Source: Nakamurella flava
Lineage (GTDB): Bacteria; Actinomycetota; Actinomycetes; Mycobacteriales; Nakamurellaceae
Assembly (NCBI RefSeq): GCF_005298075.1
Contig: NZ_SZZH01000001.1
Location: forward strand, 1-64,000
Length of the DNA: 64,000 bases
Direction: 5' to 3'
Shown piece by piece: positions 1 to 7,933 of this stretch. The notes beneath the pieces were generated by a model. It was not told the origin of the DNA. It searched no databases and saw only the letters and a list, made by a program, of their open reading frames with translations. Within the stretch, counting starts at the first letter, position 1. Every line of letters begins with the position of its first letter. A program made the translations under genes and the position numbers.

Positions 1-187
1 GGTAGAGATCGCCGGAGACGCCGAAAGCGCCGCCGTAGATACCGATGTCCTCGCCGAGCATGAAGACCCGTTCGTCGGCCTCCATGGCCTGGCCGATCGC
101 CTCGCGGACGGCCTCGGCGTAGGTGATCACCCGCGAACCCGACTGGGCAGCAACCGAACTGGACTGGGGAGAGGTCGTGGTGGTCAC
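1..187 (-). CDS. ThDP-dependent 2-oxoacid/acetoin dehydrogenase E1 beta subunit (partial)
   Basis: Only the first 62 or so codons are present; the rest runs off the left edge. The GTG start at 187 overlaps the stop of the upstream E1 alpha gene as GTGA, so the two are translationally coupled. The peptide has a low-complexity Ser/Thr-rich start and then [19 protein letters not shown] and [20 protein letters not shown], the typical N-terminus of E1 beta subunits (PdhB/AcoB family). These form an alpha2beta2 E1 that decarboxylates or cleaves an alpha-keto substrate and passes the acyl group to a lipoyl E2. E2 and E3 would lie beyond the window edge. The substrate cannot be told from this fragment. 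Confidence 0.9.
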   Translation of the reverse strand, partial: MTTTTSPQSSSVAAQSGSRVITYAEAVREAIGQAMEADERVFMLGEDIGIYGGAFGVSGDLY

Positions 188-1224
188 TGGGTGTCTCCGG
201 TGGTCGCGTAGACGGCGGACAGCAGTTCATCGGCGCGGGACGGCGGTGCGGCATTGCCGAAGCGCACCGACTCGCGGATCGCCTCCTTGGCCTGCGCGGC
301 GATCTGGTCCAGGGCGGCCTGGTCCAGGGTGCCGGCGTCGGTGACCTTGGCCAGGAACGCAGCGATCGGGTCGCGTTCCTTCCACTCCGCGATCTCCTCG
401 CGGGTGCGGTAAAGGTTCTTGTCGCTCTTGGAGTGACCCTTCCACCGGTAGGTGACGTTCTCGATCAACGTCGGCCCTTGCCCGTTGCGGGCTCTTTCGA
501 ACGCTGCCACTGCAGCGTCATAAACCGCTTGCACGTCGTTGCCGTCCACGGTGACCCCGGGCATGCCGTACCCGGCGGCCCGCTCGGACAGGTTGCCGAT
601 CTTGGTCGACAGCTCGGTCGACATGGACATGCCGTACTTGTTGTTCTCGCACACGAACACCACCGGCAGGTTCCACACCGCGGCCAGGTTCAGGCCCTCG
701 TGGAACGCGCCCTCGTTGCTGGCCCCGTCCCCGAAGAACGACACCACCACCGCGTCGGTTTTGCCCTGCAACTTCAACCCTAACGCCGCCCCGGCGGCGA
801 TGGGGATCCCCCCACCGACGATGCCGTTCGCGCCCAGGTTCCCGGTCGCCACATCAGCGATGTGCATCGACCCACCGCGGCCGCGGCAGTACCCGGACTC
901 CTTGGCCAGCAACTCGGCCATCATCCGGTTCAGATCCGCGCCCGCACCGATGCAATGCCCATGCCCACGGTGCGTGGACGTCAGATGATCACCCTGCTGC
1001 ATGGCCAGACACACACCCGTGGCCGACGCCTCCTGCCCGATCGACAGATGCATCGTCCCGTGCATCAAACCCCGGGCGAACAACTCGTCCACCGCTTCCT
1101 CGAACAACCGGATCCGCCACATCGTGCCCAACACCTGCGCCGCACGCTCCGGATCACCAGCCAGATTCACCGCGGAGGCGGGTGCTCCGTCGGCTGATGG
1201 GGGTGGGGAGACGGAAGTGGCCAT
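184..1224 (-). CDS. ThDP-dependent dehydrogenase E1 alpha subunit, acetoin dehydrogenase-like
   Basis: 346 residues. The start is the ATG at 1224, preceded by AAAGGAG at 6 nt spacing; a longer in-frame extension lacks a ribosome site. The thiamine-diphosphate motif is clear: GDG at about residues 165-167 and ENNKYG at about 193-198. [10 protein letters not shown] (about 115-124) and [12 protein letters not shown] near the C-terminus fit acetoin-dehydrogenase-type (AcoA) E1 alpha better than classical pyruvate dehydrogenase. The enzyme would cleave or decarboxylate a keto substrate and reductively acylate lipoyl-E2. It is coupled to the E1 beta gene downstream and divergent from a SorC-type sugar regulator, which suggests use in the neighbouring polyol pathway and not in central pyruvate oxidation. 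That link is inference. Confidence 0.9.
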   Translation of the reverse strand: MATSVSPPPSADGAPASAVNLAGDPERAAQVLGTMWRIRLFEEAVDELFARGLMHGTMHLSIGQEASATGVCLAMQQGDHLTSTHRGHGHCIGAGADLNRMMAELLAKESGYCRGRGGSMHIADVATGNLGANGIVGGGIPIAAGAALGLKLQGKTDAVVVSFFGDGASNEGAFHEGLNLAAVWNLPVVFVCENNKYGMSMSTELSTKIGNLSERAAGYGMPGVTVDGNDVQAVYDAAVAAFERARNGQGPTLIENVTYRWKGHSKSDKNLYRTREEIAEWKERDPIAAFLAKVTDAGTLDQAALDQIAAQAKEAIRESVRFGNAAPPSRADELLSAVYATTGDTQ

Positions 1225-1445
1225 GCGGACTCCTTTGTCGGAACGGGCGGCAGACCCGGACAGGTCCGGGCGCGTTGGTGCAGGACGGTTCGAGCAGCCG
1301 AGAGCGCGACAGCGGTTGTATATCAGTGCATCTCGGGCAGGCGTCTGGTTGACGACGGGGCGGAGACCAACAATTTCGGCGGCCGACCGGTTCCCATTCA
1401 CAGCTACCTCTTGTGGTGGCGTGCGTCACCATGCTACACCTTTGC

Positions 1446-1478
1446 TCACCAAAGTGAAGAGGTCGTCACACATGTGAC
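1446..1478. promoter_or_regulatory. Two palindromes in the E1 alpha / sorC divergent promoter region
   Basis: The intergenic region holds TCAC-CAAA-GTGA (1446-1457) and GTCACA-CA-TGTGAC (1465-1478). Their centres are 20 bp apart, about two helical turns, so both would face the same side of the DNA. Paired dyads between divergent genes suit a SorC-family tetramer controlling both directions. Binding is inferred, and no sigma-factor boxes could be fixed. Confidence 0.45.
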
Positions 1479-1533
1479 AACGGTGCCAGATGGAGCCGTG
1501 ACGAACCCGTTCGCGCAGGAGAGGATGCATCGC

Positions 1534-2493
1534 ATGCCTCCCCAACGCGACGACAGTGACCTCGCTCGAGCCGCCCGCCTGTACTTCATCGACGGGCTGT
1601 CCCAGAAGGAGGTCGCACAGGAGATGCAGACGACGCGTTCCAACGTCTCGCGGATGCTGACCGCGGCCCGGGCTCGTGGGGTGGTCGAGATCCGCATCCA
1701 CGACCCCTCCGGCCGGGACGATGCGCTCGAGCACCAGTTGGTGGAGCAGTTCGGTCTGTCCGAGGCACTGGTGGCCCGTTTCGAACCGGGCAATCCGTCC
1801 GACCGTCGGGCCGGCGAACTGGGCGCCCAATGGCTGGTGGACCGCATCCACGACGGTCAGCGGGTGTCGTTGTCCTGGGGCACGTCTCTGCAGAAGCTGG
1901 TGTGGGCCGTGACGGCCGACCGCAGCGTCGATGTCGAGATCCTGCAGCTGGTCGGGGGTCTCTCGCCGATGTCCACCGCGATCACCGGGCAGGAGATGCT
2001 CCGCGAACTCGCGGTTCGTCTCGGGGCCCGGTACCGGTATCTTCACTCTCCGGCCGTGCTCGACCGGGCCGAAGCGGTGGAACTGCTGGGAGCCGAGGCG
2101 TCGATCGCCGAGGCGCTGGCCGCCGCCCGCCGGTCGGACATCGCCCTGGTCGGCATCGGGTCGTTCGGGCACGGCTCGTCGGAGATCGTCGTGGAACAAA
2201 TGCGGCTGTCCCCGGAGGAACGTGCCGAGCTGTTGGCCGCCGCGCCGGTCGGCGACATCTGTGCCCGGTTCTACGACGCCGACGGGCGGTCGTTCCTGGG
2301 GGCGGCCAATGACCGCGTCCTGGGGATCACCCTCGACGAGCTGCGCGAGATCCCCACGGTGGTCGGCGTGGCCACCGGCCGGGAAAAGGCGCCCGGCCTG
2401 CTGGGTGCCCTCCGGGGCGGTCTGCTCGACGTGATTTGTTGCGACGTTCCCGCTGCCCGGGGCGTCCTCGAGATGGCCCGCCGGTACAGCTGA
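1534..2493 (+). CDS. SorC/DeoR-family sugar-binding transcriptional regulator
   Basis: About 319 residues. AGGAGAGG at 1517-1524 favours the ATG at 1534; an ATG at 1525 in the same frame is possible. Residues about 10-50 form a helix-turn-helix with GLSQKEVAQEMQTTRSNVSR. The rest is the SorC-type effector domain: VSLSWGTSL, an LQLVGGL segment, DIALVGIGSFG and a C-terminal region ending in VICCDVPAARGVLEMA. Family members bind phosphorylated sugars and regulate adjacent carbohydrate operons. It stands at the head of the gutM-PTS genes and is divergent from the E1 genes, so it probably senses a pathway intermediate and controls both. Confidence 0.9.
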   Translation: MPPQRDDSDLARAARLYFIDGLSQKEVAQEMQTTRSNVSRMLTAARARGVVEIRIHDPSGRDDALEHQLVEQFGLSEALVARFEPGNPSDRRAGELGAQWLVDRIHDGQRVSLSWGTSLQKLVWAVTADRSVDVEILQLVGGLSPMSTAITGQEMLRELAVRLGARYRYLHSPAVLDRAEAVELLGAEASIAEALAAARRSDIALVGIGSFGHGSSEIVVEQMRLSPEERAELLAAAPVGDICARFYDADGRSFLGAANDRVLGITLDELREIPTVVGVATGREKAPGLLGALRGGLLDVICCDVPAARGVLEMARRYS

Positions 2494-2566
2494 TTCGGCG
2501 TCAGCCGGTACGGCTGCATCGGCACCCCCGCCGGCAGCCCACACATGACGAGGAGGTCATGGTTCC

Positions 2567-3025
2567 ATGAGCACCACCGCAGTCCTGATCATCGGCATCA
2601 CGGTGATCTGGCTGGCCCAACGGGCCCTGACCGTCCGGCAGGCGTTGCGATTCCGCCGCGACCTGCTGGCTCTGCGCACGTACGGCAAGCTGTCGGTCGG
2701 CATGTCTCGCAAGGTGGGCCGGCGGGTCTACGCCGGCCTCACCTTCGACGATGCCCCCGCCGCTGATCGCGTCGTCACCGCCGCTCGGACCCTCCGCGGC
2801 GCAACGGTTTTCGCCACCGCCAAGCCGGAGAACCGGCTGGTCGGCTGCCGGGCGATCGATCTCGCCGAAGGCCGCACCCCGGCGGGTCTGCCCGCGATGG
2901 TGGCCACCGCCGCCATCCAGTCCGCCGAGTTCGCCCTCGGCCGCAAGCCCACCCCCGAGTCGAAGGTCCAGGCCAAGGCCAAGGCTGCGGTCGCGAGCCG
3001 TCGGGAACCCGTCCGCGCCGCCTGA
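2567..3025 (+). CDS. gutM: GutM-family protein of the glucitol-type PTS operon
   Basis: 152 residues, starting at the ATG at 2567 with AGGAGG at 2551-2556; the closer ATG at 2559 runs straight into a stop. Residues about 5-20 are one N-terminal membrane segment. The remainder, with VRQALRFRRDLLALRTYGK and VGRRVYAGLTFDD, resembles GutM, the small activator-type protein encoded with glucitol/sorbitol PTS genes in enteric bacteria and Firmicutes. Its molecular role is poorly understood even there. Its place between the SorC regulator and EIIC supports the assignment. A small palindrome, AGCCG-GTA-CGGCT at 2503-2515, lies just upstream of its ribosome site. Confidence 0.8.
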   Translation: MSTTAVLIIGITVIWLAQRALTVRQALRFRRDLLALRTYGKLSVGMSRKVGRRVYAGLTFDDAPAADRVVTAARTLRGATVFATAKPENRLVGCRAIDLAEGRTPAGLPAMVATAAIQSAEFALGRKPTPESKVQAKAKAAVASRREPVRAA

Positions 3026-3045
3026 CCACCGCGCCCCACCCACGC

Positions 3046-3063
3046 CGGCCGACCGATCGGCCG
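3046..3063. other. Stem-loop between gutM and EIIC
   Basis: CGGCCGA-CCGA-TCGGCCG forms a perfect 7-bp stem with a 4-nt loop in the 166-bp gap. There is no T-run, so it may be an mRNA processing or attenuation structure. It could also be chance in GC-rich DNA. Confidence 0.3.
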
Positions 3064-3191
3064 CCCCCTCGCTTCCCCTCCGTTCCACCCATCGCGGACG
3101 GCAGCTGACGCCCGGCGATGACCCACGCCCATCGAGCCCCGCCACCCTGGCTGGGCCGCCCCGCACGTGATTCGAAAGGACCTTCAGGGCC

Positions 3192-3806
3192 ATGAGTTTC
3201 GCACTGTCGCAGCTCCTCGTGGCTGCGCAGGATCCGCCTCCCGCGGACCCCTCCGGCTTCCTGGGCACGCTGGCCATCTGGGCCGAGGACTTCATCGGTG
3301 TGTTCAAGGCCGGTGCCGAGACCTTCGTCGCGCTGCTGACCGGGATCATCCCGCTGCTGATCGTCCTGCTGACCGCGGTCAACGCGCTCATCAAGATCGT
3401 CGGACCCGAGCGCATCGACCGGTTCGGTGCGTTCGCCGCCCGCCCCGGGCTCGCCTACCTCCCGCTGCGCTATCTGGTGCTGCCGGTCGTGGCCGTCTTC
3501 TTCCTCACCAACCCCATGTGCTACACGATGGGCCGGTTCCTGCCGGAGGAGAAGAAGCCCGCGTTCTACGACTCGGCCGTCAGCTTCGTGCACCCCATCC
3601 TCGGCCTCTTCCCGCACGCCAACGCCGGTGAGTACTTCGTCTACGGCGGTATCGCCGCGGGCATCACCGCGCTGAACCTGCCGTTGGGTGACCTCGCCGT
3701 CCGGTACTTCCTCGTCGGCCTGGTCGTCATCTTCATCCGCGGCTGCACCACCGAGGTCATCTTCCGCATCATGTCCCGTCGTTCCGCGAAGGCGCAGGTG
3801 GCCTGA
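3192..3806 (+). CDS. srlA: PTS glucitol/sorbitol-type EIIC membrane subunit
   Basis: 204 residues, start ATG 3192 after GAAAGGA. It has the SrlA pattern: an amphipathic N-terminus ([19 protein letters not shown]), several membrane segments, the conserved [18 protein letters not shown] loop, and [20 protein letters not shown]. With the next gene product it forms the membrane channel that imports a polyol while it is phosphorylated. The next gene starts 2 bp after the stop. The true substrate need not be glucitol, because the catabolic partner genes differ from those of the E. coli srl operon. EI and HPr, needed for phosphate supply, are not in this window. Confidence 0.92.
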   Translation: MSFALSQLLVAAQDPPPADPSGFLGTLAIWAEDFIGVFKAGAETFVALLTGIIPLLIVLLTAVNALIKIVGPERIDRFGAFAARPGLAYLPLRYLVLPVVAVFFLTNPMCYTMGRFLPEEKKPAFYDSAVSFVHPILGLFPHANAGEYFVYGGIAAGITALNLPLGDLAVRYFLVGLVVIFIRGCTTEVIFRIMSRRSAKAQVA

Positions 3807-3808
3807 CC

Positions 3809-4405
3809 ATGTCCAGCCCCGGTACCACCACCGACAAGGCCGCCCGTAAAGGCGGTGTGCTGAACGGTTTCTCGACCGTCGTCACCAAGATCGGAAAGGG
3901 CGTCGGCTCGGTCGTCGCCACCCTCTACCAGGCCGGTCGCGACACCATCGACATGGTGCTCAAGAACGTCCTGCCGTTCATGGCGTTCGTCTCGTTCCTC
4001 ATCGGCCTGATCACGAGCACCGGTGTGGGCAACTGGATCGCCAACGGTCTGTCCGCCCTGTCCGGCAGCATCATCGGCCTGCTCGTCCTGTCGATCGTCT
4101 GCTCGCTGCCCATCCTGTCCCCGCTGCTCGGGCCGGGTGCGGTCATCGCCCAGGTCATCGGTGTGCTCATCGGCACCCAGATCGGCGCCGGCAACGTCCC
4201 GCCGCAGTACGCCCTGCCCGCGCTGTTCGCCATCGACCCGCAGGTCGGTTGCGACTTCATCCCGGTCGGTCTGGCCCTGGCCGAGGCCGAACCCGAGACG
4301 ACCGAGCTCGGTGTCCCCGCCGTCCTCGTGTCCCGCATGATCACCGGTCCGCTGTCCGTCGTCCTGGCCTGGTTGGCCAGCTTCGGGATGTACCCCTCGC
4401 AGTGA
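3809..4405 (+). CDS. PTS glucitol-type EIIC2: membrane half of SrlE as a separate gene
   Basis: 198 residues matching the C-terminal membrane part of enteric SrlE. Features are [34 protein letters not shown], the conserved [20 protein letters not shown], and [17 protein letters not shown]. In E. coli this domain is fused behind the EIIB domain in one SrlE chain. Here it stands alone and comes first, with EIIB encoded afterwards. The N-terminus is a short Ser/Thr/Lys-rich extension. An AGGTGG inside the end of srlA serves as ribosome site. The product should assemble with SrlA into the translocation unit. Confidence 0.88.
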   Translation: MSSPGTTTDKAARKGGVLNGFSTVVTKIGKGVGSVVATLYQAGRDTIDMVLKNVLPFMAFVSFLIGLITSTGVGNWIANGLSALSGSIIGLLVLSIVCSLPILSPLLGPGAVIAQVIGVLIGTQIGAGNVPPQYALPALFAIDPQVGCDFIPVGLALAEAEPETTELGVPAVLVSRMITGPLSVVLAWLASFGMYPSQ

Positions 4406-4422
4406 TCCACCCGCCGGGCTGA

Positions 4423-4460
4423 CCGGCCCGCCGTGATCCAGCATGGACAGGGCGGGCCGG
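4423..4460. other. 10-bp perfect stem-loop between EIIC2 and EIIB genes
   Basis: CCGGCCCGCC (4423-4432) and GGCGGGCCGG (4451-4460) are perfect inverted repeats separated by 18 nt, with no T-tract. The structure lies where the membrane genes end and the soluble EIIB gene begins. It could therefore act as a partial terminator or as an mRNA stabiliser that sets their ratio. Seen in sequence; function inferred. Confidence 0.5.
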
Positions 4461-4510
4461 GGAGCCGGTGGCAACCCGGGGCGGCCCGCCCCCGACGAAA
4501 GGAGACTCCG

Positions 4511-4882
4511 ATGGCGGAGTACAAGAGCGTCACCGTCAAGCCCGGCCGTGGTGGCTGGGGTGGCCCGCTCACCATCACCCCGACCGACGCGAAGCCGCTG
4601 ATCTACTCGGTGACCGGCGGCGGGATCCACCCGGTGGCGGCGCGGATCGCCGAGCTGACCGGTGGCCAGGCCTTCGACGGCTTCTCGTCGTCGGCGCCGT
4701 TCGACAAGATCGCCGTGGCGGTCATCGACTGCGGTGGGACCGCCCGTATCGGGGTCTACCCGATGAAGAAGGTGCCGACGGTGGACATCCACGCGACGTC
4801 GCCGTCCGGCCCGCTGGCCCGTTTCATCACCGAGGACATCTTCGTCTCGGGCGTCAAGCCCGAAGACGTCGACGCCGTCTGA
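4511..4882 (+). CDS. srlE: PTS glucitol-type EIIB domain as a free-standing protein
   Basis: 123 residues, start ATG 4511 with AAAGGAG at 6 nt. It matches the N-terminal EIIB domain of SrlE: GGWGGPLTITP, a VTGGGIHPVAARIAELTG segment, VIDCGGTARIGVYP and SGPLARFITEDIFVSGVK. Cys74 in IDCGGT is the expected phospho-cysteine that receives phosphate from EIIA and passes it to the substrate. In the well-known systems this domain is fused to the membrane domain encoded just upstream here; domain order relative to the genes is swapped. A soluble EIIB must dock onto SrlA/EIIC2 in trans. Confidence 0.9.
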   Translation: MAEYKSVTVKPGRGGWGGPLTITPTDAKPLIYSVTGGGIHPVAARIAELTGGQAFDGFSSSAPFDKIAVAVIDCGGTARIGVYPMKKVPTVDIHATSPSGPLARFITEDIFVSGVKPEDVDAV

Positions 4883-4908
4883 TCCCGGAAGCGATACCGA
4901 AGAACCCG

Positions 4909-5295
4909 ATGACGACCACTGACGAGCCCACCGTCCGTTACGCGACCACGGTGACCAGCGTGGGCGTGCTGGTCCCCGATTTCGTCGAGCAGGGCATGCT
5001 CATCATTTTCGGCGACAACGCCCCGGCGGAGTTGCACGACATCTGTGCCCTGCACCGACCTGAGGTCTCCGAGGGCGGCGTCGAGCCCGGGGACGTGCTC
5101 TGGCTGGACGACGCCTCGTTCACCATCCTGTCCGTCGGATCCGTTGCCAACGAGAATCTTTCGGCCCTGGGCCATGTCTCGTTCAAGGCCAACGGGTCGA
5201 CCGATGCCCAACTGCCCGGCGACATCAGCCTGGAGAACGTGCCGCTGCCGCAGCTGCACGAGGGCAGCCGGGTCCGCATCGTCGCCGCGAGCTGA
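4909..5295 (+). CDS. srlB: PTS glucitol-type EIIA
   Basis: 128 residues, ATG at 4909, 26 bp after the EIIB stop, with only a weak ribosome site. It aligns with SrlB: VRYATTVTSVGVLV, MLIIFGDNAPAEL, DICALHRPEV, ILSVGSVANENLSALGHVSF and GDISLENV. His49 in CALHRPE corresponds to the histidine phosphorylated by HPr in enteric SrlB. It completes the phosphorelay EIIA to EIIB to incoming polyol. A strong hairpin follows the gene. Confidence 0.9.
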   Translation: MTTTDEPTVRYATTVTSVGVLVPDFVEQGMLIIFGDNAPAELHDICALHRPEVSEGGVEPGDVLWLDDASFTILSVGSVANENLSALGHVSFKANGSTDAQLPGDISLENVPLPQLHEGSRVRIVAAS

Positions 5296-5318
5296 CCCAC
5301 TCCGGGTATCCGCCCGAT

Positions 5319-5347
5319 CCCACTCCGCGGTCGTCCCGCGGAGTGGG
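5319..5347. terminator. Terminator-like hairpin after EIIA
   Basis: CCCACTCCGCGG (5319-5330) and CCGCGGAGTGGG (5336-5347) form a perfect 12-bp stem with a TCGTC loop. No T-run follows, which is common in actinobacteria. It separates the PTS genes from the oxidoreductase gene 120 bp downstream, so that gene may be read through at reduced level or have its own promoter. Confidence 0.6.
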
Positions 5348-5466
5348 AGCCGCAGCTTCCGCTCGTCCGCCGCCGCGATGACGCGCGTCGCCACGCGCCC
5401 CGGCTGCGTCGACAAGACCACCACAACAAGCGATGTCGGACGCCGACATCATCGAAGGAGCCAGTC

Positions 5467-6765
5467 ATGGGTTACACGAAGCGGTTGCTGGAACGCCAGG
5501 AGCAGACCGGTCGCCCGGTCCGCGTCGGCCTGGCCGGCGCCGGTCAGATGGGCACCGGGTTCGTCGCCCAGGTGCAGCGCATCCCCGGTCTGGAGATCGG
5601 CGCCATCGCCGACGTCGACCCGAACCGCGTGGTCGCCGCGTACAAGACGGTCGGTATCGATCCCGAGGCCGACGGCGGCCAGCGCCACGCGGTGCTCGAC
5701 GACGCGGCGGCGCTGGCCACCGCGGATGTCGACATGGTCGTGGACGCCACGGGTGTGCCGGAGGTGGGCGCCATCATGTCGCTGGCCGCGCTCCGCGCGG
5801 GCAAGCACGTCGGCCTGCTGAACGTCGAGTGCGACGTGACCGTCGGCTGGCTGCTGGCCGCTGTGGCCCGTCACTACGGCGTCATCTACACCCTGTGCCG
5901 CGGTGACGAGCCGGCGGAGGCCGTTCGCCTCGTCGAGTTCGCCCGCGACCTGGCCTTCGAGGTCGTCTGCGCCGGCAAGGGCAAGAACAACCCGCTCAAC
6001 CCGACGGCCACGCCGGAATCGCTGCAGGCCGAGGCCGTCTCCAAGGGCATGAACCCGAAGATGCTGTGCAGCTTCGTGGACGGCTCCAAGGCCATGATCG
6101 AGATGGTCGCGCTGGCCAACGGCGCCGACCTGCAGGTCACCAAGCGCGGGATGAACGGCCCGCCGGCCACCGTCCCCACCCTGGCCGACGTCTTCAAGCC
6201 CGAGGCCGACGGCGGGATCCTGCCCGGCAGCGGGTATGTCGACTACTGCACCGGCCCGGTCGCCCCCGGTGTCTTCGTCATCGTCAAGGCCGAGGACGAG
6301 GTCGTCCACGAGGAGATGTCCTACCTGAAGATGGGCCCCGGCCCGTACTTCGCCCTGTACCGCCCGTACCACCTGGCCAGCATCGAGGCGCCGCTGTCCA
6401 TCGGCGAGGCCGTGCTGCACAACCAGGCCAGCATCGTCCCGATCGCGTGGAACGGCGAGGTCGGCGCGGCCGCCAAGCGGGACCTGGTCCCCGGCGACCG
6501 GCTCGACGGCATCGGCGGCACCACCGTCTACGGCATGGCCGAGCGGGCCGACGTGTTCGCCGCCGAGGGGCTGCTGCCGCTGGGTCTGGTCGGCGGGGCG
6601 CGCGTCGTCCGTCCGGTCGCCCAGGGTGAGCTGCTGACCTACGCCGACGTCGAGTGGGACCGCCCGTCGGTCATCAACCAGCTCCGTGCGCTGCAGGACA
6701 AGCAGATCGCCGAGGGCTGGTCGGACGAGCGCGTGGTCGCCGAGATCGACGCCGTGCTGCAGTAA
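5467..6765 (+). CDS. SAF-domain NAD(P)-dependent oxidoreductase (homoserine-dehydrogenase-like, DRL/COG4091 type)
   Basis: 432 residues, start ATG 5467 with GAAGGAG at 6 nt. Residues about 19-30 (RVGLAGAGQMGTG) are a Rossmann nucleotide site. DVDMVVDATGVPEVGA and the GKHVGLLNVECDVTVG segment follow. The middle contains the lysine-rich VVCAGKGKNNPLNP and SFVDGSKAMIEM, and the C-terminus (about 340-420) is a SAF domain. Databases usually label this family predicted homoserine dehydrogenase. To my knowledge its best-studied relative is DRL of Brucella, which interconverts 1-deoxyxylulose 5-phosphate and methylerythritol phosphate. No methionine-pathway gene is nearby. Its position after a polyol PTS argues for oxidation, possibly with rearrangement, of an imported polyol phosphate. 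Confidence 0.8.
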   Translation: MGYTKRLLERQEQTGRPVRVGLAGAGQMGTGFVAQVQRIPGLEIGAIADVDPNRVVAAYKTVGIDPEADGGQRHAVLDDAAALATADVDMVVDATGVPEVGAIMSLAALRAGKHVGLLNVECDVTVGWLLAAVARHYGVIYTLCRGDEPAEAVRLVEFARDLAFEVVCAGKGKNNPLNPTATPESLQAEAVSKGMNPKMLCSFVDGSKAMIEMVALANGADLQVTKRGMNGPPATVPTLADVFKPEADGGILPGSGYVDYCTGPVAPGVFVIVKAEDEVVHEEMSYLKMGPGPYFALYRPYHLASIEAPLSIGEAVLHNQASIVPIAWNGEVGAAAKRDLVPGDRLDGIGGTTVYGMAERADVFAAEGLLPLGLVGGARVVRPVAQGELLTYADVEWDRPSVINQLRALQDKQIAEGWSDERVVAEIDAVLQ

Positions 6766-6779
6766 CTCGTAGCGACAGG

Positions 6780-6813
6780 CCGGGCGGGGTGCGCGTCTGC
6801 GCACCCCGCCCGG
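6780..6813. terminator. Strong hairpin terminator after the SAF oxidoreductase
   Basis: CCGGGCGGGGTGCGC (6780-6794) pairs perfectly with GCGCACCCCGCCCGG (6799-6813) over 15 bp around a GTCT loop, 14 bp after the stop codon. It lacks a T-tract, but its stability and position mark the end of the carbohydrate operon. Confidence 0.8.
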
Positions 6814-6934
6814 TGTCGTCGGCACGCCGGTCCGGCCGCCGAACGAAATCACCCGAACCGGCGACGGTTGTCGTCGACCACCCCGGGTACTCCTCTCCTC
6901 GCTCTGTTCCGACGCACGTCCGGCGAGGAGTCCT

Positions 6935-7933
6935 GTGCAACTGCCGCATCCCCGAGGCCCGTTGTCCGCAGCCGTCATCACGACGGTGTCAGGCGGTGTC
7001 GGCGTGCTGCCGATCGGGGTCGTCCCACCGGAGGACGTCCTCGGTGACGACGACCTGCAGTTGGCGCTCTGGGTGCTGTACGAGCTGCACTACCGGGGTT
7101 TCGACGGGGTGGACGACGGGTGGGAGTGGGACCCGGACCTGCTGCGCCTGCGGCGGGAACTCGAATCCGCACTGCTGGCCACGCTGCGCGAGACCGTCGT
7201 GGTGCCGCCCGACGACCGCCGGGTGGCCGATCGGTTGCGCACGCTGGTCGAGTCCGACGACGGACCGTCGCTGTCCCGGTTCATGCAGACCCGGGCCGAC
7301 AGCCGGCAGTGGGCGCAGTTCGCCGCCCACCGGTCGATCTATCAGCTGAAGGAGGCCGACCCGCACACGTGGGCGATGCCGCGGCTGCCGGCGACGGTGA
7401 AATCGGCGCTGCTGGAGATCCAGATCGACGAGTACGGCGGCGGGAACACGGCGCAGATGCACTCCGAGCTGTTCCGGGTCACCCTCGACGAGCTCGGCCT
7501 GCGCAGCGACTACGGCGGATATGTCGATGCCGTTCCCGGGATCACCCTGGCCCTGACCAATGTGATGTCGCTGTTCGGTCTGCACCGTGGTCTGCGGGGA
7601 GCGCTGGTCGGTCACCTAGCGGCCTACGAGATGACGTCGTCCGAGCCGTGCCGGCGGTACGCCCGGGGACTGCGGCGGCTCGGCGCCTCCGAGGCGGCCT
7701 GCACGTTCTACGACGTGCACGTCACCGCGGACGCGCTGCACGAGCAGGTGGCTGCCCATGATCTGTGTGGTGGCCTGGCCGCCGCCGAACCGGAGCTGAC
7801 CGAGGACATCGTGTTCGGCGCCGCCGCCTGCCTGGCGGTCGACGTGCGCTTCGCCGAACACGTCCTCGGGTGCTGGTCGGCCGGTCGGTCGTCGCTGCGC
7901 ACCGCGGATGATCCACTGCTGGCCGTCTCGTGA
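6935..7933 (+). CDS. Haem-oxygenase-like diiron protein (iron-containing redox enzyme family)
   Basis: 332 residues from the GTG at 6935, with GAGGAG at 4 nt. It has the metal-ligand pattern expected of a haem-oxygenase-like diiron oxidase: E50 and H52 in VLYELHYRG, E140 in SIYQLKEADPHTW, E161/D165/H176 in LLEIQIDEYGGGNTAQMH, and H262, D266 and H269 in YDVHVTADALH. Known members (UndA, BesC, the central domain of SznF) oxidise small molecules with O2, but the substrate here is unknown. The stop overlaps the start of a CDGSH gene by GTGA, suggesting a dedicated iron-sulfur redox partner. The ligand assignment is by pattern only. Confidence 0.75.
   Translation: MQLPHPRGPLSAAVITTVSGGVGVLPIGVVPPEDVLGDDDLQLALWVLYELHYRGFDGVDDGWEWDPDLLRLRRELESALLATLRETVVVPPDDRRVADRLRTLVESDDGPSLSRFMQTRADSRQWAQFAAHRSIYQLKEADPHTWAMPRLPATVKSALLEIQIDEYGGGNTAQMHSELFRVTLDELGLRSDYGGYVDAVPGITLALTNVMSLFGLHRGLRGALVGHLAAYEMTSSEPCRRYARGLRRLGASEAACTFYDVHVTADALHEQVAAHDLCGGLAAAEPELTEDIVFGAAACLAVDVRFAEHVLGCWSAGRSSLRTADDPLLAVS

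Noticed and set aside
5467-6765. True homoserine dehydrogenase
   Set aside because: SAF domain, no ACT domain, and a PTS context without threonine/methionine genes.
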